Shown here: positions 34,553-43,715 of the stretch, piece by piece
Layout of the letters: each line of letters starts with the position of its first letter
How positions within the stretch are numbered: position 1 is the stretch's first letter
DNA from: Bradyrhizobium nanningense
GTDB lineage: Bacteria > Pseudomonadota > Alphaproteobacteria > Rhizobiales > Xanthobacteraceae
Assembly (NCBI RefSeq): GCF_004114535.1
Contig: NZ_LBJC01000023.1
Location: forward strand, 124,001-188,000
Length of the DNA: 64,000 nucleotides
Reading direction: 5' to 3'
Program-made: the position numbers and the translations under genes
The notes under the pieces: model-generated
Seen by the model: only the letters and a program-made list of their open reading frames with translations
The model's database searches: none
What the model was told of the DNA's origin: nothing

Positions 34553-35764
34553 ATGCGCGCGCTTCTGGTTTGTTCGACAGCCCTGTTGGCGGTTCTGCTC
34601 GCCGCTTCGCCACATTTCGCCTCCGCCCAGATGAAGCTGTCGCCCAAGGCCGCGGCGCCCGGTGGCGTGGAGACGCGCTATTTCACCTCGATCGACGGAC
34701 TGATGGACGGCAATGCCGACGTGATCCTGAAGGAGACGCGCCAGGGCAAGGCGGTCACGGCGGCCGTGCTCGACGTCTGTTACCCCATTGCGAAGAATTC
34801 CGATCGCAAGGACCGCTTCGTCGTCAACCTCCAGGTCGCGGGCCAGACGCTGACCGGCACCACGCAGAGCTTCAGTGAGAAGGCGCCCGTCAGCGTCAAG
34901 CTGCTGCGCAAGCAGAGCGGCGACACCTTCGAGTTTCGCGGCCAGATCAGCATCGGCCAGGCGGTGACCGAGGTCACCTCGCCCGACAATTCCGATCTCA
35001 GCGAGAAGGAATTTTTGGACAACCAGACCTCCGACGACGGCATCACGCCGCAGCCGAAGGATTTCACCGACGTCTCGCCGGAGGCGATCGCAGTCAAGGT
35101 CAAGCTCGACGCCGCAACCGACTTCCTCAAGAGCCTGAAGGGCCAGGACGTTGAAGTGACGCTGGCGAGCCTCAATGTCGGCTGCGATGCGCTACGCGCA
35201 GGCGAGCAGACCATCAACATGTCGGTCGATCCCGAGCGCGCAGGCGCGCTGCTGGCGAAATTCAAGGCGATGCCCGGCGTCACCGCCGCGGGGTGGACTG
35301 CGGGCATCACCGAGATGGACCGCACCATTCGCTTTGCCGCGGCCGACTGGCGCGAGGGCGACAAGATCAACCGCAACAAGCTGGCGACCAGTGTCGCGAA
35401 CGTCTTGAGCCGAACGCTGGCGGCAAAGCCGGTCTCGCAAAGCTTCAACCCCGCGACGGGCAAGCTCAAGCTGGTCTTCAAGCGGCCGAACCAGGATTTT
35501 CCGGCGCTCGAGCTGACCGACACGATCGAGGTCACCGGGCTGGTCTCGCCGGACAAGCCCGGCACCACCGACAAGCTCATGCTCTGGATCGGCAGCCCCG
35601 CGACGACGACTGCCGACGAGAGCAGCGGCGCCAAGCTCAATCTCTCCGACGACGCCTCGGTCGACGAGGAAGGCGAGCAGCCGGACGACAACGGTTCGAT
35701 CGAGGCGCTCGCCAAGGAGCTCAAGGGCCAGCGCTGGGACGCCGACAAGTCGGTGTGGAAGTAG
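34553..35764 (+). CDS. Secreted hypothetical protein, all-beta
   Basis: 403 residues with a signal peptide ending near FASAQ. The mature part alternates short beta-strand-like stretches with acidic loops (VETRYFTSIDGLMDGNADVI; DRFVVNLQVAGQTLTGTTQS; MLWIGSPATTTADESS). It includes one Cys pair candidate (DVCYPI, NVGCDA) and an acidic C-terminal tail ending DADKSVWK. No family was recognised. The start at ATG 34553 follows GAGG nine bases upstream; TTG 34538 and ATG 34544 are also in frame. Confidence 0.78.
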   Translation: MRALLVCSTALLAVLLAASPHFASAQMKLSPKAAAPGGVETRYFTSIDGLMDGNADVILKETRQGKAVTAAVLDVCYPIAKNSDRKDRFVVNLQVAGQTLTGTTQSFSEKAPVSVKLLRKQSGDTFEFRGQISIGQAVTEVTSPDNSDLSEKEFLDNQTSDDGITPQPKDFTDVSPEAIAVKVKLDAATDFLKSLKGQDVEVTLASLNVGCDALRAGEQTINMSVDPERAGALLAKFKAMPGVTAAGWTAGITEMDRTIRFAAADWREGDKINRNKLATSVANVLSRTLAAKPVSQSFNPATGKLKLVFKRPNQDFPALELTDTIEVTGLVSPDKPGTTDKLMLWIGSPATTTADESSGAKLNLSDDASVDEEGEQPDDNGSIEALAKELKGQRWDADKSVWK

Positions 35765-35770
35765 CCTCCC

Positions 35771-35900
35771 GTGCCCCGGACGCAGCGCAAAGCGCTGCGA
35801 GCCGGGGCCCAGAGGCCACGAGCGAAGTCGCGGATGAGAAAACTGGTCCCGGCTCTGCGGCGCATCGCTTGCGCGACGCGCCTTGTCCGGGACACGAGAG
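35771..35900. repeat. Short intergenic repeat, family C copy 1
   Basis: Starts CCCGGACGCAGCGC, contains GAGCCGGGGCCCA and GGTCCCGGCTCTGC, and ends GTCCGGGACACGAGA. Related copy at 40257-40415. Situated between convergent genes. Confidence 0.75.
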
Positions 35901-35915
35901 TAACGTTTGAGAGCC

Positions 35916-36314
35916 CTAATTCCCCGTCGTCCTGAAACGCAGCGGCTTCGGGCCGATCAGCGTCAGCACATCGCCCTGACGCTTCCAGGTCTCGACACTG
36001 GAGAGCGCCGCGACGAGCTCGTCGTCGGCCTGGGCTCTAGCCGGCGGGCAGGAGCGATCCTCGATCTGCCCGGGCACGAAGATCACGGTGTTGCCGGCGA
36101 CCGAGAACTGGCCCTTGCCGCCCTTGCACCACAGCTCCAGCACGACCTCGCCGTGGTCGCCGATCTCGATGTTCGGAATCCGCTTGGAGCCTGCTTGCGG
36201 CAACGCTTCCAGCGTCATCTCGGTGCCGAACGGAAAACCGTCCTCGGCACGCGCGACCATGGACATCGCGAGCATTGCAACCGCCGCACACACCAAATGC
36301 TTGAACGAAACCAT
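35916..36314 (-). CDS. Secreted hypothetical protein, possible META/HslJ-like domain
   Basis: 132 residues with signal peptide MVSFKHLVCAAVAMLAMSMV and ATG 36314 behind GAGAGG. The mature part has LEALPQAGSKRIPNIEIGDH, a Cys pair (ELWCKGG, DRSCPPAR), and the ending LSSVETWKRQGDVLTLIG then LRFRTTGN. The last segment has the pattern of META/HslJ domains (helix, then two strands). The assignment is tentative. Confidence 0.7.
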   Translation of the reverse strand: MVSFKHLVCAAVAMLAMSMVARAEDGFPFGTEMTLEALPQAGSKRIPNIEIGDHGEVVLELWCKGGKGQFSVAGNTVIFVPGQIEDRSCPPARAQADDELVAALSSVETWKRQGDVLTLIGPKPLRFRTTGN

Positions 36315-36394
36315 GAGACCTCTCGTCCGACCTGATTTGCCGCACCTTCTATAAGACGGCGGCGCCATTGAGAAGGTTCGCGGAGCGTAGATGC

Positions 36395-36427
36395 AAAAAT
36401 CCCCGCGAGGGCGAACCTCGCGGGGAT
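36395..36427 (-). terminator. Rho-independent terminator after the LctP-type permease
   Basis: On the minus strand ATCCCCGCGAGG, loop TTCGC, CCTCGCGGGGAT, then TTTTTGC. Perfect 12-bp stem, 27 nt after the stop at 36454. Confidence 0.9.
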
Positions 36428-36453
36428 CTGCGTTGAAGCCGGACGTGGCCCCG

Positions 36454-38118
36454 CTACTTCAGGACCAGCGCCGTGAACGGATAGACATAGGCCTGCAACG
36501 TCACGAGCACACCGACGAGGCAGGCCAGCACGATCGAGTGCCAGAACACGAAGCGCAGGATGGAGCCTTCGTGGCCGACCCAGTTGGTCGCGGTGGAGGC
36601 GACGACGATGGACTGCGCGTCGATCATCTTGCCCATCACACCGCCGGACGAGTTCGCCGCGCCCATCAGGATCGGCGACAGGCCGAGCTGCTGGGAGGTG
36701 ATCTTCTGGAGGTTGCCGAACAGGATGTTCGAGGATGTATCCGATCCGGTCAGAGCCACGCCCAACCAGCCGAGCAGCGTGCCGAAGAAGGGATAGAGCA
36801 CCCCGGTTGCGGCGAAGGCAAGACCGAGCGTCGCGTCGACGCCGGACAGCCGCGTCAGCGTGCCGATCGCCAGCATCGCCGAGATCGTGATCAGCGAGAT
36901 TGCGCAGAGCCGGATGGTGCGGCCATATTCGGCCGCGAGTTTGCCGGGACCGACGCCCATCAGCAGGCCGGAGATGATCGCCGCAATCAGCATGCCAGTG
37001 CCGGTGAACGACAGATAGGTGAAGCTGAACACGGCGGCTTCCTTTGTCGGCCCTGGCGCGACCGGCGGCATCTTGTTGATCATCTGGTGCAGTTCCGGAA
37101 CCGGATAGTTCCAGGTGAAGATGCCGTTCGCCCAGGTCTTGAAGGCGCCGTTGCCCCAGATCAGCATGACGATGCAGACGATGATCCACGGCAGCAGCGC
37201 GCTAAACAGCTCGCTCTGCGTCAACGGCGTCCTGTCCAGCGGTTTTGCGGCCGCCATGGTGGCTGCCGATTCGTCGCGGCCGCGCAGCGCCGGCGACAGC
37301 CAGAGCTCCCTCGGCTGCCAGACCTTCAGGAACAGGATCAGCGCGCCCATCGAGATCAGCGATGCGCCAATGTCGACGATCCAGGGATTGATGTAGTTCG
37401 AGATCACGAATTGCGGGATCGCGAACGACACGCCGGTGACGAGGATCGCCGGCCAGACGTCCTTCATTCCTCGCCAGCCGGCGAATGCCCACACCACCCA
37501 GAACGGCACGATCAGCGAGAAGAACGGCAATTGCCGGCCGACCATTGCACCGAGAATGTAGGGATCGAGCCCGGTGACCGAGGCAAGGCCCTGGATCGGC
37601 GTGCCCAGCGCGCCATAGGCGACGGGTGCGGTGTTGGCGATCAGCGAGAGCCCCGAGGCGGCCAGCGGCGAGAAGCCGAGCCCGATCAGCACGGCGCCGG
37701 TGATCGCGACCGGCGTGCCGAAGCCCGAGGCGCCTTCGAAGAAGGCACCGAACGAGAAGGCGACCAGCAACAATTGCAGTCGCCGATCCTCGGTAACGCT
37801 ACCGATTGCACGCTTGAGTAGCTCGAATTTCCCGCATCCGACCGTCACCTGGTAGAGGAAGATGACGTTGAGAACGATCCAGCCGATCGGGAAGAAGCCG
37901 GTCACGACACCGAGGATCGAGGCGCGGATCGACATGTTCGCGGGCATGGTGAAAACGAAGATCGTGATCAGGTTGGTCACGATCATGGCGATGACGGCTG
38001 CGATGTGAGCCTGAACGCGCCCGCTCGCGATCAGGACCAGCAGCGTGACGACCGGCACCGCCGCCGCAATCGTCGACAGCACCGGGCTGTGTAGCGGATC
38101 ATAGATTTGATTCCACAT
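36454..38118 (-). CDS. L-lactate/glycolate permease, LctP family
   Basis: 554 residues, about 13 membrane helices. Family stretches include AFFEGASGFGTPVAITGAVL, IANTAPVAYGALGTPIQGLA, GWLGVALTGSDTSSNILFGN and ANSSGGVMGKMIDAQSIVVA. LctP members import L-lactate, D-lactate and glycolate (GlcA) by proton symport. The glc oxidase genes 5-9 kb away make glycolate a plausible substrate. Single gene with its own terminator, start ATG 38118. Confidence 0.93.
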   Translation of the reverse strand: MWNQIYDPLHSPVLSTIAAAVPVVTLLVLIASGRVQAHIAAVIAMIVTNLITIFVFTMPANMSIRASILGVVTGFFPIGWIVLNVIFLYQVTVGCGKFELLKRAIGSVTEDRRLQLLLVAFSFGAFFEGASGFGTPVAITGAVLIGLGFSPLAASGLSLIANTAPVAYGALGTPIQGLASVTGLDPYILGAMVGRQLPFFSLIVPFWVVWAFAGWRGMKDVWPAILVTGVSFAIPQFVISNYINPWIVDIGASLISMGALILFLKVWQPRELWLSPALRGRDESAATMAAAKPLDRTPLTQSELFSALLPWIIVCIVMLIWGNGAFKTWANGIFTWNYPVPELHQMINKMPPVAPGPTKEAAVFSFTYLSFTGTGMLIAAIISGLLMGVGPGKLAAEYGRTIRLCAISLITISAMLAIGTLTRLSGVDATLGLAFAATGVLYPFFGTLLGWLGVALTGSDTSSNILFGNLQKITSQQLGLSPILMGAANSSGGVMGKMIDAQSIVVASTATNWVGHEGSILRFVFWHSIVLACLVGVLVTLQAYVYPFTALVLK

Positions 38119-38432
38119 GGTCTTCCTCCCCCACGCATGTTTGCGGCAGGCGGCCCGCGTGGACAGCCGAACCTGCTTGACGCTGGAAGCGATAACCCCC
38201 GAGTCGGACGCGAATTCCACGCGAATGCGGCGGTTCCCCTCCGCTCACAAGCTCGCGAAATCCCTGGCCGCCCCACCCCGCGCCGTCGAACCCCATGCTA
38301 GGGTTGCGAGCTGCGACAAGCCAACGCAAATTGCAGGCCTTGCGACTTTAGTCTAAGCGCGCCCATTTCCCCCACGGCCTCAAGTCTTTGGCTCCGGGCA
38401 TTTGTGCACATCCCCCAAGGAGACCCCGCTCT
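38119..38432. other. Divergent intergenic region between permease and ABC transporter
   Basis: 314 nt. The plus-strand gene has AGGAG at 38418-38422. No operator palindrome or ORF of note was seen. Confidence 0.45.
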
Positions 38433-40193
38433 GTGAAGAACATCAGCGCCACGCTCGCGATCGTTTGGCGAATCGCTGCTCCCTATTTCTGGTCGGAGGA
38501 CAAATGGGCCGGCCGCGGCCTGCTCGCCGTGGTCGTCGCGATGGAGCTGGTCCTGGTCGCGATCAACGTGCTCCTCAATCAATGGCAGAACCGGTTCTAC
38601 AGCGCGCTGCAGGCCTACGACCTGCCCGAATTCGTCAAGGAGGTCTGGATCTTCCTCGGCCTTGCCTTCACCTTCGTCGCCCTGGCCGTCTACAAGCTCT
38701 ACCTGAACCAATGGCTGCAGATCCGCTGGCGGCAATGGCTGACGCAACATTATCTCGGCGAATGGCTCGATGGCGCCACCCATTACCGCATGCAGCTCAA
38801 GGGCGACGCCGCCGACAATCCGGACCAGCGCGTCACCGAGGACGTCAAGACCTTCGTCGAACAGACGCTGACCATCAGCCTCGGCCTTTTGTCCTCGATC
38901 GTGACGCTGGCCTCGTTCGTCGTCATCCTCTGGGGCCTGTCCTACAAGGCGCCCTTGTACATCTATGGCACCGATATCGTCGTCCCCGGTTTTCTGGTCT
39001 GGTGCGCGGTGGCCTATGCGATCGTCGGTACCGGGCTGACCCATTGGATCGGCTCCCCGCTCATCAATCTCAATTTCGAGCAGCAACGCTTTGAGGCCGA
39101 CTTCCGCTTCAACTTGATCCGCGTGCGGGAAAACTCCGAGCAGATCGCCCTTTTGAAGGGCGAGAACGCGGAGCGGGGGCATCTGCTGCAGCGCTTCGGT
39201 TTCGTCATCGGCAATTGGTACGAGATCATGCGCCGGACCAAGCGCCTGACCGCCTTCACCGCAAGCTACGGTCAGGCTGCAACGATCTTTCCCTATGTGG
39301 TGGTGGCGCCCGCCTACTTCGCCAAGCGCATCCAGCTCGGCGACATGATGCAGACCGGCTCGGCGTTCGGCAGCGTGCAGGATGCGCTGTCCTTCTTCGT
39401 CACCGCCTATCGCTCACTCGCCGAGTGGCGCGCGGTGATTGCCCGCCTCGACGGCTTCGAGATGTCGGTCAGCGCCGCCGCTCACGGCGCGGCTCACGAG
39501 CCGACCATCGACGTCGCGCCGTCCAAGGGCAAGGCCATCGCGCTCGAGCAATTGCTGGTCAAACTGCCGAATGGCACCCCCCTGGTCGCAGCCGATGCCT
39601 TCACGATCCAGCCGTCGGAGCGGGTGCTGGTGACTGGCGCGTCGGGCTCCGGCAAGTCGACACTGTTCCGAGCCATGGCCGGCATCTGGCCGTTCGGCAC
39701 CGGTGCGATCGCCATTCCCGAGAAGGCGAAGCTGATGATGCTGCCGCAGCGGCCGTATTTCCCGATCGGCCCGCTCGGCGACGCCGTCATCTACCCGGCC
39801 GAGCACGGCTCCATCCCGCCCGAGAAGATCCGCGACGCCCTCATCGCGGTCGGCATGCCGCGCCTGGCGGACCGGCTCGACGAGGACGGCCACTGGAACC
39901 GGATCTTGTCGCTCGGCGAGCAGCAACGCCTTGGGCTTGCCCGCGCGCTGCTGCACGTGCCGGACTATCTCTTCCTCGACGAGGCGACTGCCTCGCTGGA
40001 CGAGCCGTCCGAGGACCGGCTCTATCGGCTGCTGACGGAAAAACTGCCACAGGCCACCATCGTCTCGATCGGCCACCGCTCGACGCTGGAGGCCTTCCAT
40101 ACCCGCAAGGTGGCGTTGGTGGAGGACGGCGAGATCCGCGTCCTCGGCAAAGCCGGCGAGCCGGCCCGGGCGGAGCCGACCGTGGCGCGCTGA
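38433..40193 (+). CDS. SbmA/YddA-type ABC transporter (membrane and ATPase domains fused)
   Basis: 586 residues from GTG 38433, ten bases after AGGAG. The N-terminal SbmA/BacA-like membrane domain (residues about 25-330; NQWQNRFYSALQAYDLPEFV) is fused to an ABC ATPase. Walker A is VTGASGSGKST, signature LSLGEQQRLGLARAL, Walker B YLFLDEATASLDE, and the H-loop lies in IGHRSTLEAF. BacA-related proteins take up peptides and very-long-chain fatty acids important in rhizobial symbiosis. This fused form (YddA/Rv1819c-like) imports hydrophilic compounds in mycobacteria; the substrate here is unknown. Confidence 0.9.
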   Translation: MKNISATLAIVWRIAAPYFWSEDKWAGRGLLAVVVAMELVLVAINVLLNQWQNRFYSALQAYDLPEFVKEVWIFLGLAFTFVALAVYKLYLNQWLQIRWRQWLTQHYLGEWLDGATHYRMQLKGDAADNPDQRVTEDVKTFVEQTLTISLGLLSSIVTLASFVVILWGLSYKAPLYIYGTDIVVPGFLVWCAVAYAIVGTGLTHWIGSPLINLNFEQQRFEADFRFNLIRVRENSEQIALLKGENAERGHLLQRFGFVIGNWYEIMRRTKRLTAFTASYGQAATIFPYVVVAPAYFAKRIQLGDMMQTGSAFGSVQDALSFFVTAYRSLAEWRAVIARLDGFEMSVSAAAHGAAHEPTIDVAPSKGKAIALEQLLVKLPNGTPLVAADAFTIQPSERVLVTGASGSGKSTLFRAMAGIWPFGTGAIAIPEKAKLMMLPQRPYFPIGPLGDAVIYPAEHGSIPPEKIRDALIAVGMPRLADRLDEDGHWNRILSLGEQQRLGLARALLHVPDYLFLDEATASLDEPSEDRLYRLLTEKLPQATIVSIGHRSTLEAFHTRKVALVEDGEIRVLGKAGEPARAEPTVAR

Positions 40194-40256
40194 GACAAGC
40201 CGGCAACGGCGCGCCATTCCGCCCTCGTGATGGCGAGCGTAGCATTTCGGCTCTCT

Positions 40257-40415
40257 TGCCCCGGACGCAGCGCAGCGCGCCCGGCGATGCGAAGCATTGT
40301 CCGGGACGGTGCGCTGCAGAGCCGGGGCCCATTCCGTCGATAGGAATCGGTGTTGCGCTGGGTCCCGGTTCTGCGCAGCAGCGCTGACGCGCCGCAGCGC
40401 GTCCGGGACACGAGA
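40257..40415. repeat. Short intergenic repeat, family C copy 2
   Basis: Starts GCCCCGGACGCAGCGC, contains CAGAGCCGGGGCCCA and GGGTCCCGGTTCTGCG, and ends GTCCGGGACACGAGA. Longer than the copy at 35771-35900 through an inner insertion. Confidence 0.75.
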
Positions 40416-40489
40416 GTTGAGCCTGCTGTTGCCTCACACCCGCACCTCGAGTCTCTGCCTCGCGTTGCGCTGAGCACCCGCCTCCCCAA

Positions 40490-40521
40490 AAGCAAAAGGG
40501 CGGCAGATCGCTCTGCCGCCC
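40490..40521 (-). terminator. Rho-independent terminator after the porin
   Basis: Minus strand GGGCGGCAG, loop AGCGAT, CTGCCGCCC, then TTTTGCTTTT. It lies 25 nt after the porin stop. Confidence 0.85.
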
Positions 40522-40545
40522 TCATAGATGGTCTCGGGAAGAAAC

Positions 40546-41562
40546 TTACTTCAGGTTCGTCATCGCCGTCAGGTCGAACGAGAGCTTGGCGATGCCGGCC
40601 GCGCCGCACCACTTGGAGCCGACGCCCGACGGATTGATGCTGCTGTAGCTGCTGCTGAAGGTGGCGGTGTTGTCGCTCGTGAAGGCGTTGCAGTTAGCCT
40701 TCGAGAGATCGGTGTCCGAGTAACGGAGATCCAGCGTCATCACCTTGTAAGTAAAGCCGACGCCGATGTTCCAGGTGTTGTAGTCGGCATATTTGATGCC
40801 ATTCGGGAACGGACCGCCACCCAGCGGACTGGCGATGCCGGTGCCGTAGAACGAATCGGATGTGCCGAACCACTGACGGCCGAATTCACCCGACACGTAC
40901 ACGCCGACACCGCTCGAACCGAAGGTCGTGCTCGGCGCCGTCCACTTGGCCGTGACCGAGGTGTAATTGCCCCAAGCGCCGGTGTTGAGGAAGTTCGGCG
41001 AATAGAACTCGTTGAGGCCGACGCTCCAGTTGTCATTGATGGTGTAATTCACCTTGCCGTAGACTTCGAAGAAGCTGACGTCCTTCTTCATCACGTTGCC
41101 GTTGAGCAGGGCGTTGGCGGCGCACTCTGCGCTGAGCGGGTTGCCGGCGGTGTCGGTCGGCGCGCCGAAAAAGCAGGTCCCACCCGGATACAGGTAACCC
41201 CAGACGCCGATATCGAAGGCGAACGCGCCGAAGGTCGGGCGGATACCGCCGTAGACGTCGATTTCGGCGGCAGCGCGGTTCGGGAAGGAGATGCTCTCGC
41301 CGGCCACGCCGACATAGAGCTGGAGGTCCTTGGTGACGTTGTAGCGCGGCTCGAAATAGACGGCGACCGACGGCTTGTGGTTCGACTGGGTGATACCGCG
41401 GAAGATGTAGTCGTTCATGATCGCGCCGCCGAAGGCGATATCCCAGGGATCGAAGGCGACCACCGGCGGGGCCTTCTTCGCCTTCACCGCCATATCCGCG
41501 GCGAAAGCCGAGCCCGTCGTCACCATTGCCAGCGCCGTTGCTAACAAAGCCACTTTTTTCAT
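40546..41562 (-). CDS. TorF-family putative porin
   Basis: 338 residues with signal peptide MKKVALLATALAMVTTGSAF. The mature protein has the TorF/Gcw_chp opening (FGGAIMNDYIFRGITQSNHK, then SVAVYFEPRYNV) and alternating amphipathic strands typical of an outer-membrane barrel. Two Cys pairs are visible (GTCFFGAP, AECAAN; NCNAF, KWCGAAG). The start at 41562 was chosen for GGGGAT seven bases upstream. Single gene. Confidence 0.85.
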   Translation of the reverse strand: MKKVALLATALAMVTTGSAFAADMAVKAKKAPPVVAFDPWDIAFGGAIMNDYIFRGITQSNHKPSVAVYFEPRYNVTKDLQLYVGVAGESISFPNRAAAEIDVYGGIRPTFGAFAFDIGVWGYLYPGGTCFFGAPTDTAGNPLSAECAANALLNGNVMKKDVSFFEVYGKVNYTINDNWSVGLNEFYSPNFLNTGAWGNYTSVTAKWTAPSTTFGSSGVGVYVSGEFGRQWFGTSDSFYGTGIASPLGGGPFPNGIKYADYNTWNIGVGFTYKVMTLDLRYSDTDLSKANCNAFTSDNTATFSSSYSSINPSGVGSKWCGAAGIAKLSFDLTAMTNLK

Positions 41563-41885
41563 TTCGATCCCCATCACCAGTTCTACGCAGTCGGATCCCG
41601 GAAGCCCCCCGGCGAACGACCTGTGTGCAAAAATGCGTTACTGCGACAATCTGGATTGAGGGACGTGGGCCGTGAAGCAAAATTCGCGGGCATCTGCCGC
41701 CTTTTTGGGCGTTTTGACGATTCCACGAAAGGTTGTCGGCCTGTGTGTCTTCTCGATCACATTATTTGCATTCCGAAGTGCACGGAGGGACCGTGCAAGT
41801 ACGGGTCGGCAGCTCGCGTGGTAACCGGGCAACGAATCAGCCACGCGCGGGGAAGGGACGCCTTCCGGAGGTCCCTGTCGCGATG
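41563..41885. other. Intergenic stretch upstream of the porin
   Basis: AT-richer than its flanks, consistent with a porin promoter region. No ORF, repeat or clear palindrome was identified. Confidence 0.4.
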
Positions 41886-41926
41886 CAAAAAGGCCGCGGC
41901 GTCACCGCAGCGGCCCTTCCGTTGGC
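41886..41926 (-). terminator. Rho-independent terminator after the H1-like gene
   Basis: Minus strand AGGGCCGCTGCGG, short loop, CCGCGGCC then TTTTTGC. It lies 23 nt after the stop. Confidence 0.8.
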
Positions 41927-41948
41927 GATCGCCGTTGCTGGCTGGGAC

Positions 41949-42308
41949 CTAGCCCTGCCCCTCGGCCGGTGCCGCTTCCGTAGAAGACGAAGGCATCGCC
42001 CAACTTGTCTCCGCTGCCGGCTCGGGAGCCGGAGCGGCCGGCGGTGCTGACGGCTTCGGCGCGGGAGCTGCCTTCGCCTTCTTCGGTGCCGCTTTCTTCG
42101 CGGCTTTCTTCGGGGCAGCCTTCTTGGCGACCTTCTTCACAGCCTTCTTGGCCGACTTCTTTGCGGCCTTCTTCGGGGCAGCCTTCTTCGATTTTCTGGC
42201 CGACTTCTTCGCGGACTTCTTGGTTGCCTTCTTGGCGGTCTTCTTCGCCGCTACAACCTTCTTGGCCTTTTTGGCCTTCTTGCTTTTCTTCTTCTTCGCT
42301 TTCGCCAT
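41949..42308 (-). CDS. Lysine/alanine-rich histone H1-like protein
   Basis: 119 residues. Residues 1-80 are almost only Lys and Ala in KKA/KKS/KKAAPKK units, like eukaryotic H1 tails or bacterial Hc1/AlgP-type proteins. The C-terminal 40 residues are Pro/Ala-rich and acidic. Presumably it binds DNA or RNA non-specifically and compacts the nucleoid. Start at ATG 42308 behind AGGAGG. Unit repeats mean length polymorphism between strains is likely. Confidence 0.85.
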   Translation of the reverse strand: MAKAKKKKSKKAKKAKKVVAAKKTAKKATKKSAKKSARKSKKAAPKKAAKKSAKKAVKKVAKKAAPKKAAKKAAPKKAKAAPAPKPSAPPAAPAPEPAAETSWAMPSSSTEAAPAEGQG

Positions 42309-42392
42309 CGTGGTCCTCCTGTTGCCGCCGAACAATGGTCGATCGGGCGTCTTCAGTCGTCACCTCGGGAGGAAAGTTCAGGCTCTGAAAGC

Positions 42393-43715
42393 TCAAACTG
42401 ACGCGTTCAGTGCCGGCCGCGACCCGCCCGTAGCCCAATCGAGAAGCTCAATCGTGTGTACGACCGGAACTGACGTGCCACTGGCAATCTGCACCATGCA
42501 GCCGATATTGCCCGCAGCGATCATGTCCGGTTTGACGCTTGCGATGTTGGCGACCTTGCGATCACGCAACCGGCCCGCAAGCTCGGGCTGGAGAATGTTG
42601 TAGGTCCCCGCCGAACCGCAACACAAATGGCTTTCGGGCACATCTTTCACCACGAATCCATTCTTGGAAAGCAATTCTTTCGGAAGGCCCGTGATTTTCT
42701 GCCCGTGCTGCAACGAACATGCAGAGTGATAGGCGACGACGATGTTGTCCTGTCGTGCAGGCGATTCCAGTTCGAGGCCGGCAACGTATTCGGTGATGTC
42801 CTTGGCGAGCGCAGATACCTTCGCCGCATCGGCCGCAAACGCTTTGTCCTCGCGCAGCAGATAACCGTAGTCCTTGATCACGGTGCCGCAGCCGGAGGCC
42901 GTCACCAGGATGGCGTCGAGCCCCTCGCCTGCCGCTTCCTTTTGCCAGGCCGTGATGTTGGCGCGGGCGCGGGCCAAGGCATCGTGGTCGTTGCCGAGAT
43001 GATGGGTCAGCGCACCGCAGCACTGCTCGTCCTTGACCAGGACGACCTCGATGCCGTGGCGGGTGAGGAGGCTGATCGCGGCCTGGTTGATGCGGGGCGC
43101 CAGCACCTGCTGGGCACAGCCCTGGAGCAGCGCGACCCGTCCGCGCTTCTTGCCGAGCGCTGCGAACACGCTGCCCGGGAGCGGGCCCGGCGCCGGCAGC
43201 CGGCTTGGCGCCAGCGCCAGCATCGCCTTGATGCGCTGGATCAGGCCGGGCGTGGCCGAGGGCCGCGGCGTCGGCAGGAACACGGCAAGCGGGCGGGCGA
43301 GCCGGGCCAGCACCACGCTCATGCGGAATCGCTGCGGGTCCGGCAGGACGAAGGCCAGCACCTGACGCAGCAGCCGCTCGGCCAAGGGCCGCTGATAGCG
43401 TTGCTCGATCCTGACCCGGGCCTGGTCGACGAGGTGCATGTAGTTCACCCCCGAGGGGCAGGTCGTCATACAGGCCAGGCACGACAGGCAGCGGTCGACA
43501 TGCTTGACCACTTCCGCCGTCGGCGCCTGATCCTTCTCCAGCATCTCTTTGATCAGATAGATGCGGCCGCGCGGACTATCGAGCTCGTCACCGAGCAGCA
43601 CATAGGTCGGACAAGTCGCGGTGCAGAAGCCGCAATGGACGCAGGCGCGCAGGATCTTGTCGGCCTCGGCAATGTCGGGGTCGGCAAGCTGCGTCAGGGA
43701 GAATTCGGTCTTCAT
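42393..43715 (-). CDS. glcF: Glycolate oxidase iron-sulfur subunit
   Basis: 440 residues. Two 4Fe-4S motifs are visible, CVHCGFCTATCPTY and CLSCLACMTTCPSG. Two CCG domains follow (EQCCGALTHHLGN; HLCCGSAGTYN). GlcF passes electrons from GlcD/GlcE to the membrane during glycolate oxidation to glyoxylate. The start at 43715 overlaps the glcE stop as ATGA. Confidence 0.96.
   Translation of the reverse strand: MKTEFSLTQLADPDIAEADKILRACVHCGFCTATCPTYVLLGDELDSPRGRIYLIKEMLEKDQAPTAEVVKHVDRCLSCLACMTTCPSGVNYMHLVDQARVRIEQRYQRPLAERLLRQVLAFVLPDPQRFRMSVVLARLARPLAVFLPTPRPSATPGLIQRIKAMLALAPSRLPAPGPLPGSVFAALGKKRGRVALLQGCAQQVLAPRINQAAISLLTRHGIEVVLVKDEQCCGALTHHLGNDHDALARARANITAWQKEAAGEGLDAILVTASGCGTVIKDYGYLLREDKAFAADAAKVSALAKDITEYVAGLELESPARQDNIVVAYHSACSLQHGQKITGLPKELLSKNGFVVKDVPESHLCCGSAGTYNILQPELAGRLRDRKVANIASVKPDMIAAGNIGCMVQIASGTSVPVVHTIELLDWATGGSRPALNASV

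Noticed and set aside
36391..37821. 476-codon plus-strand ORF opposite the LctP permease
   Set aside because: Arg/Gln/His-rich shadow without motifs; the permease frame is hydrophobic and matches its family.
42124..42603. Phe/Ala-rich plus-strand ORF that could look like a membrane protein
   Set aside because: It is the antisense of the Lys/Ala repeats (AAG to CTT), hence the Phe/Leu richness.
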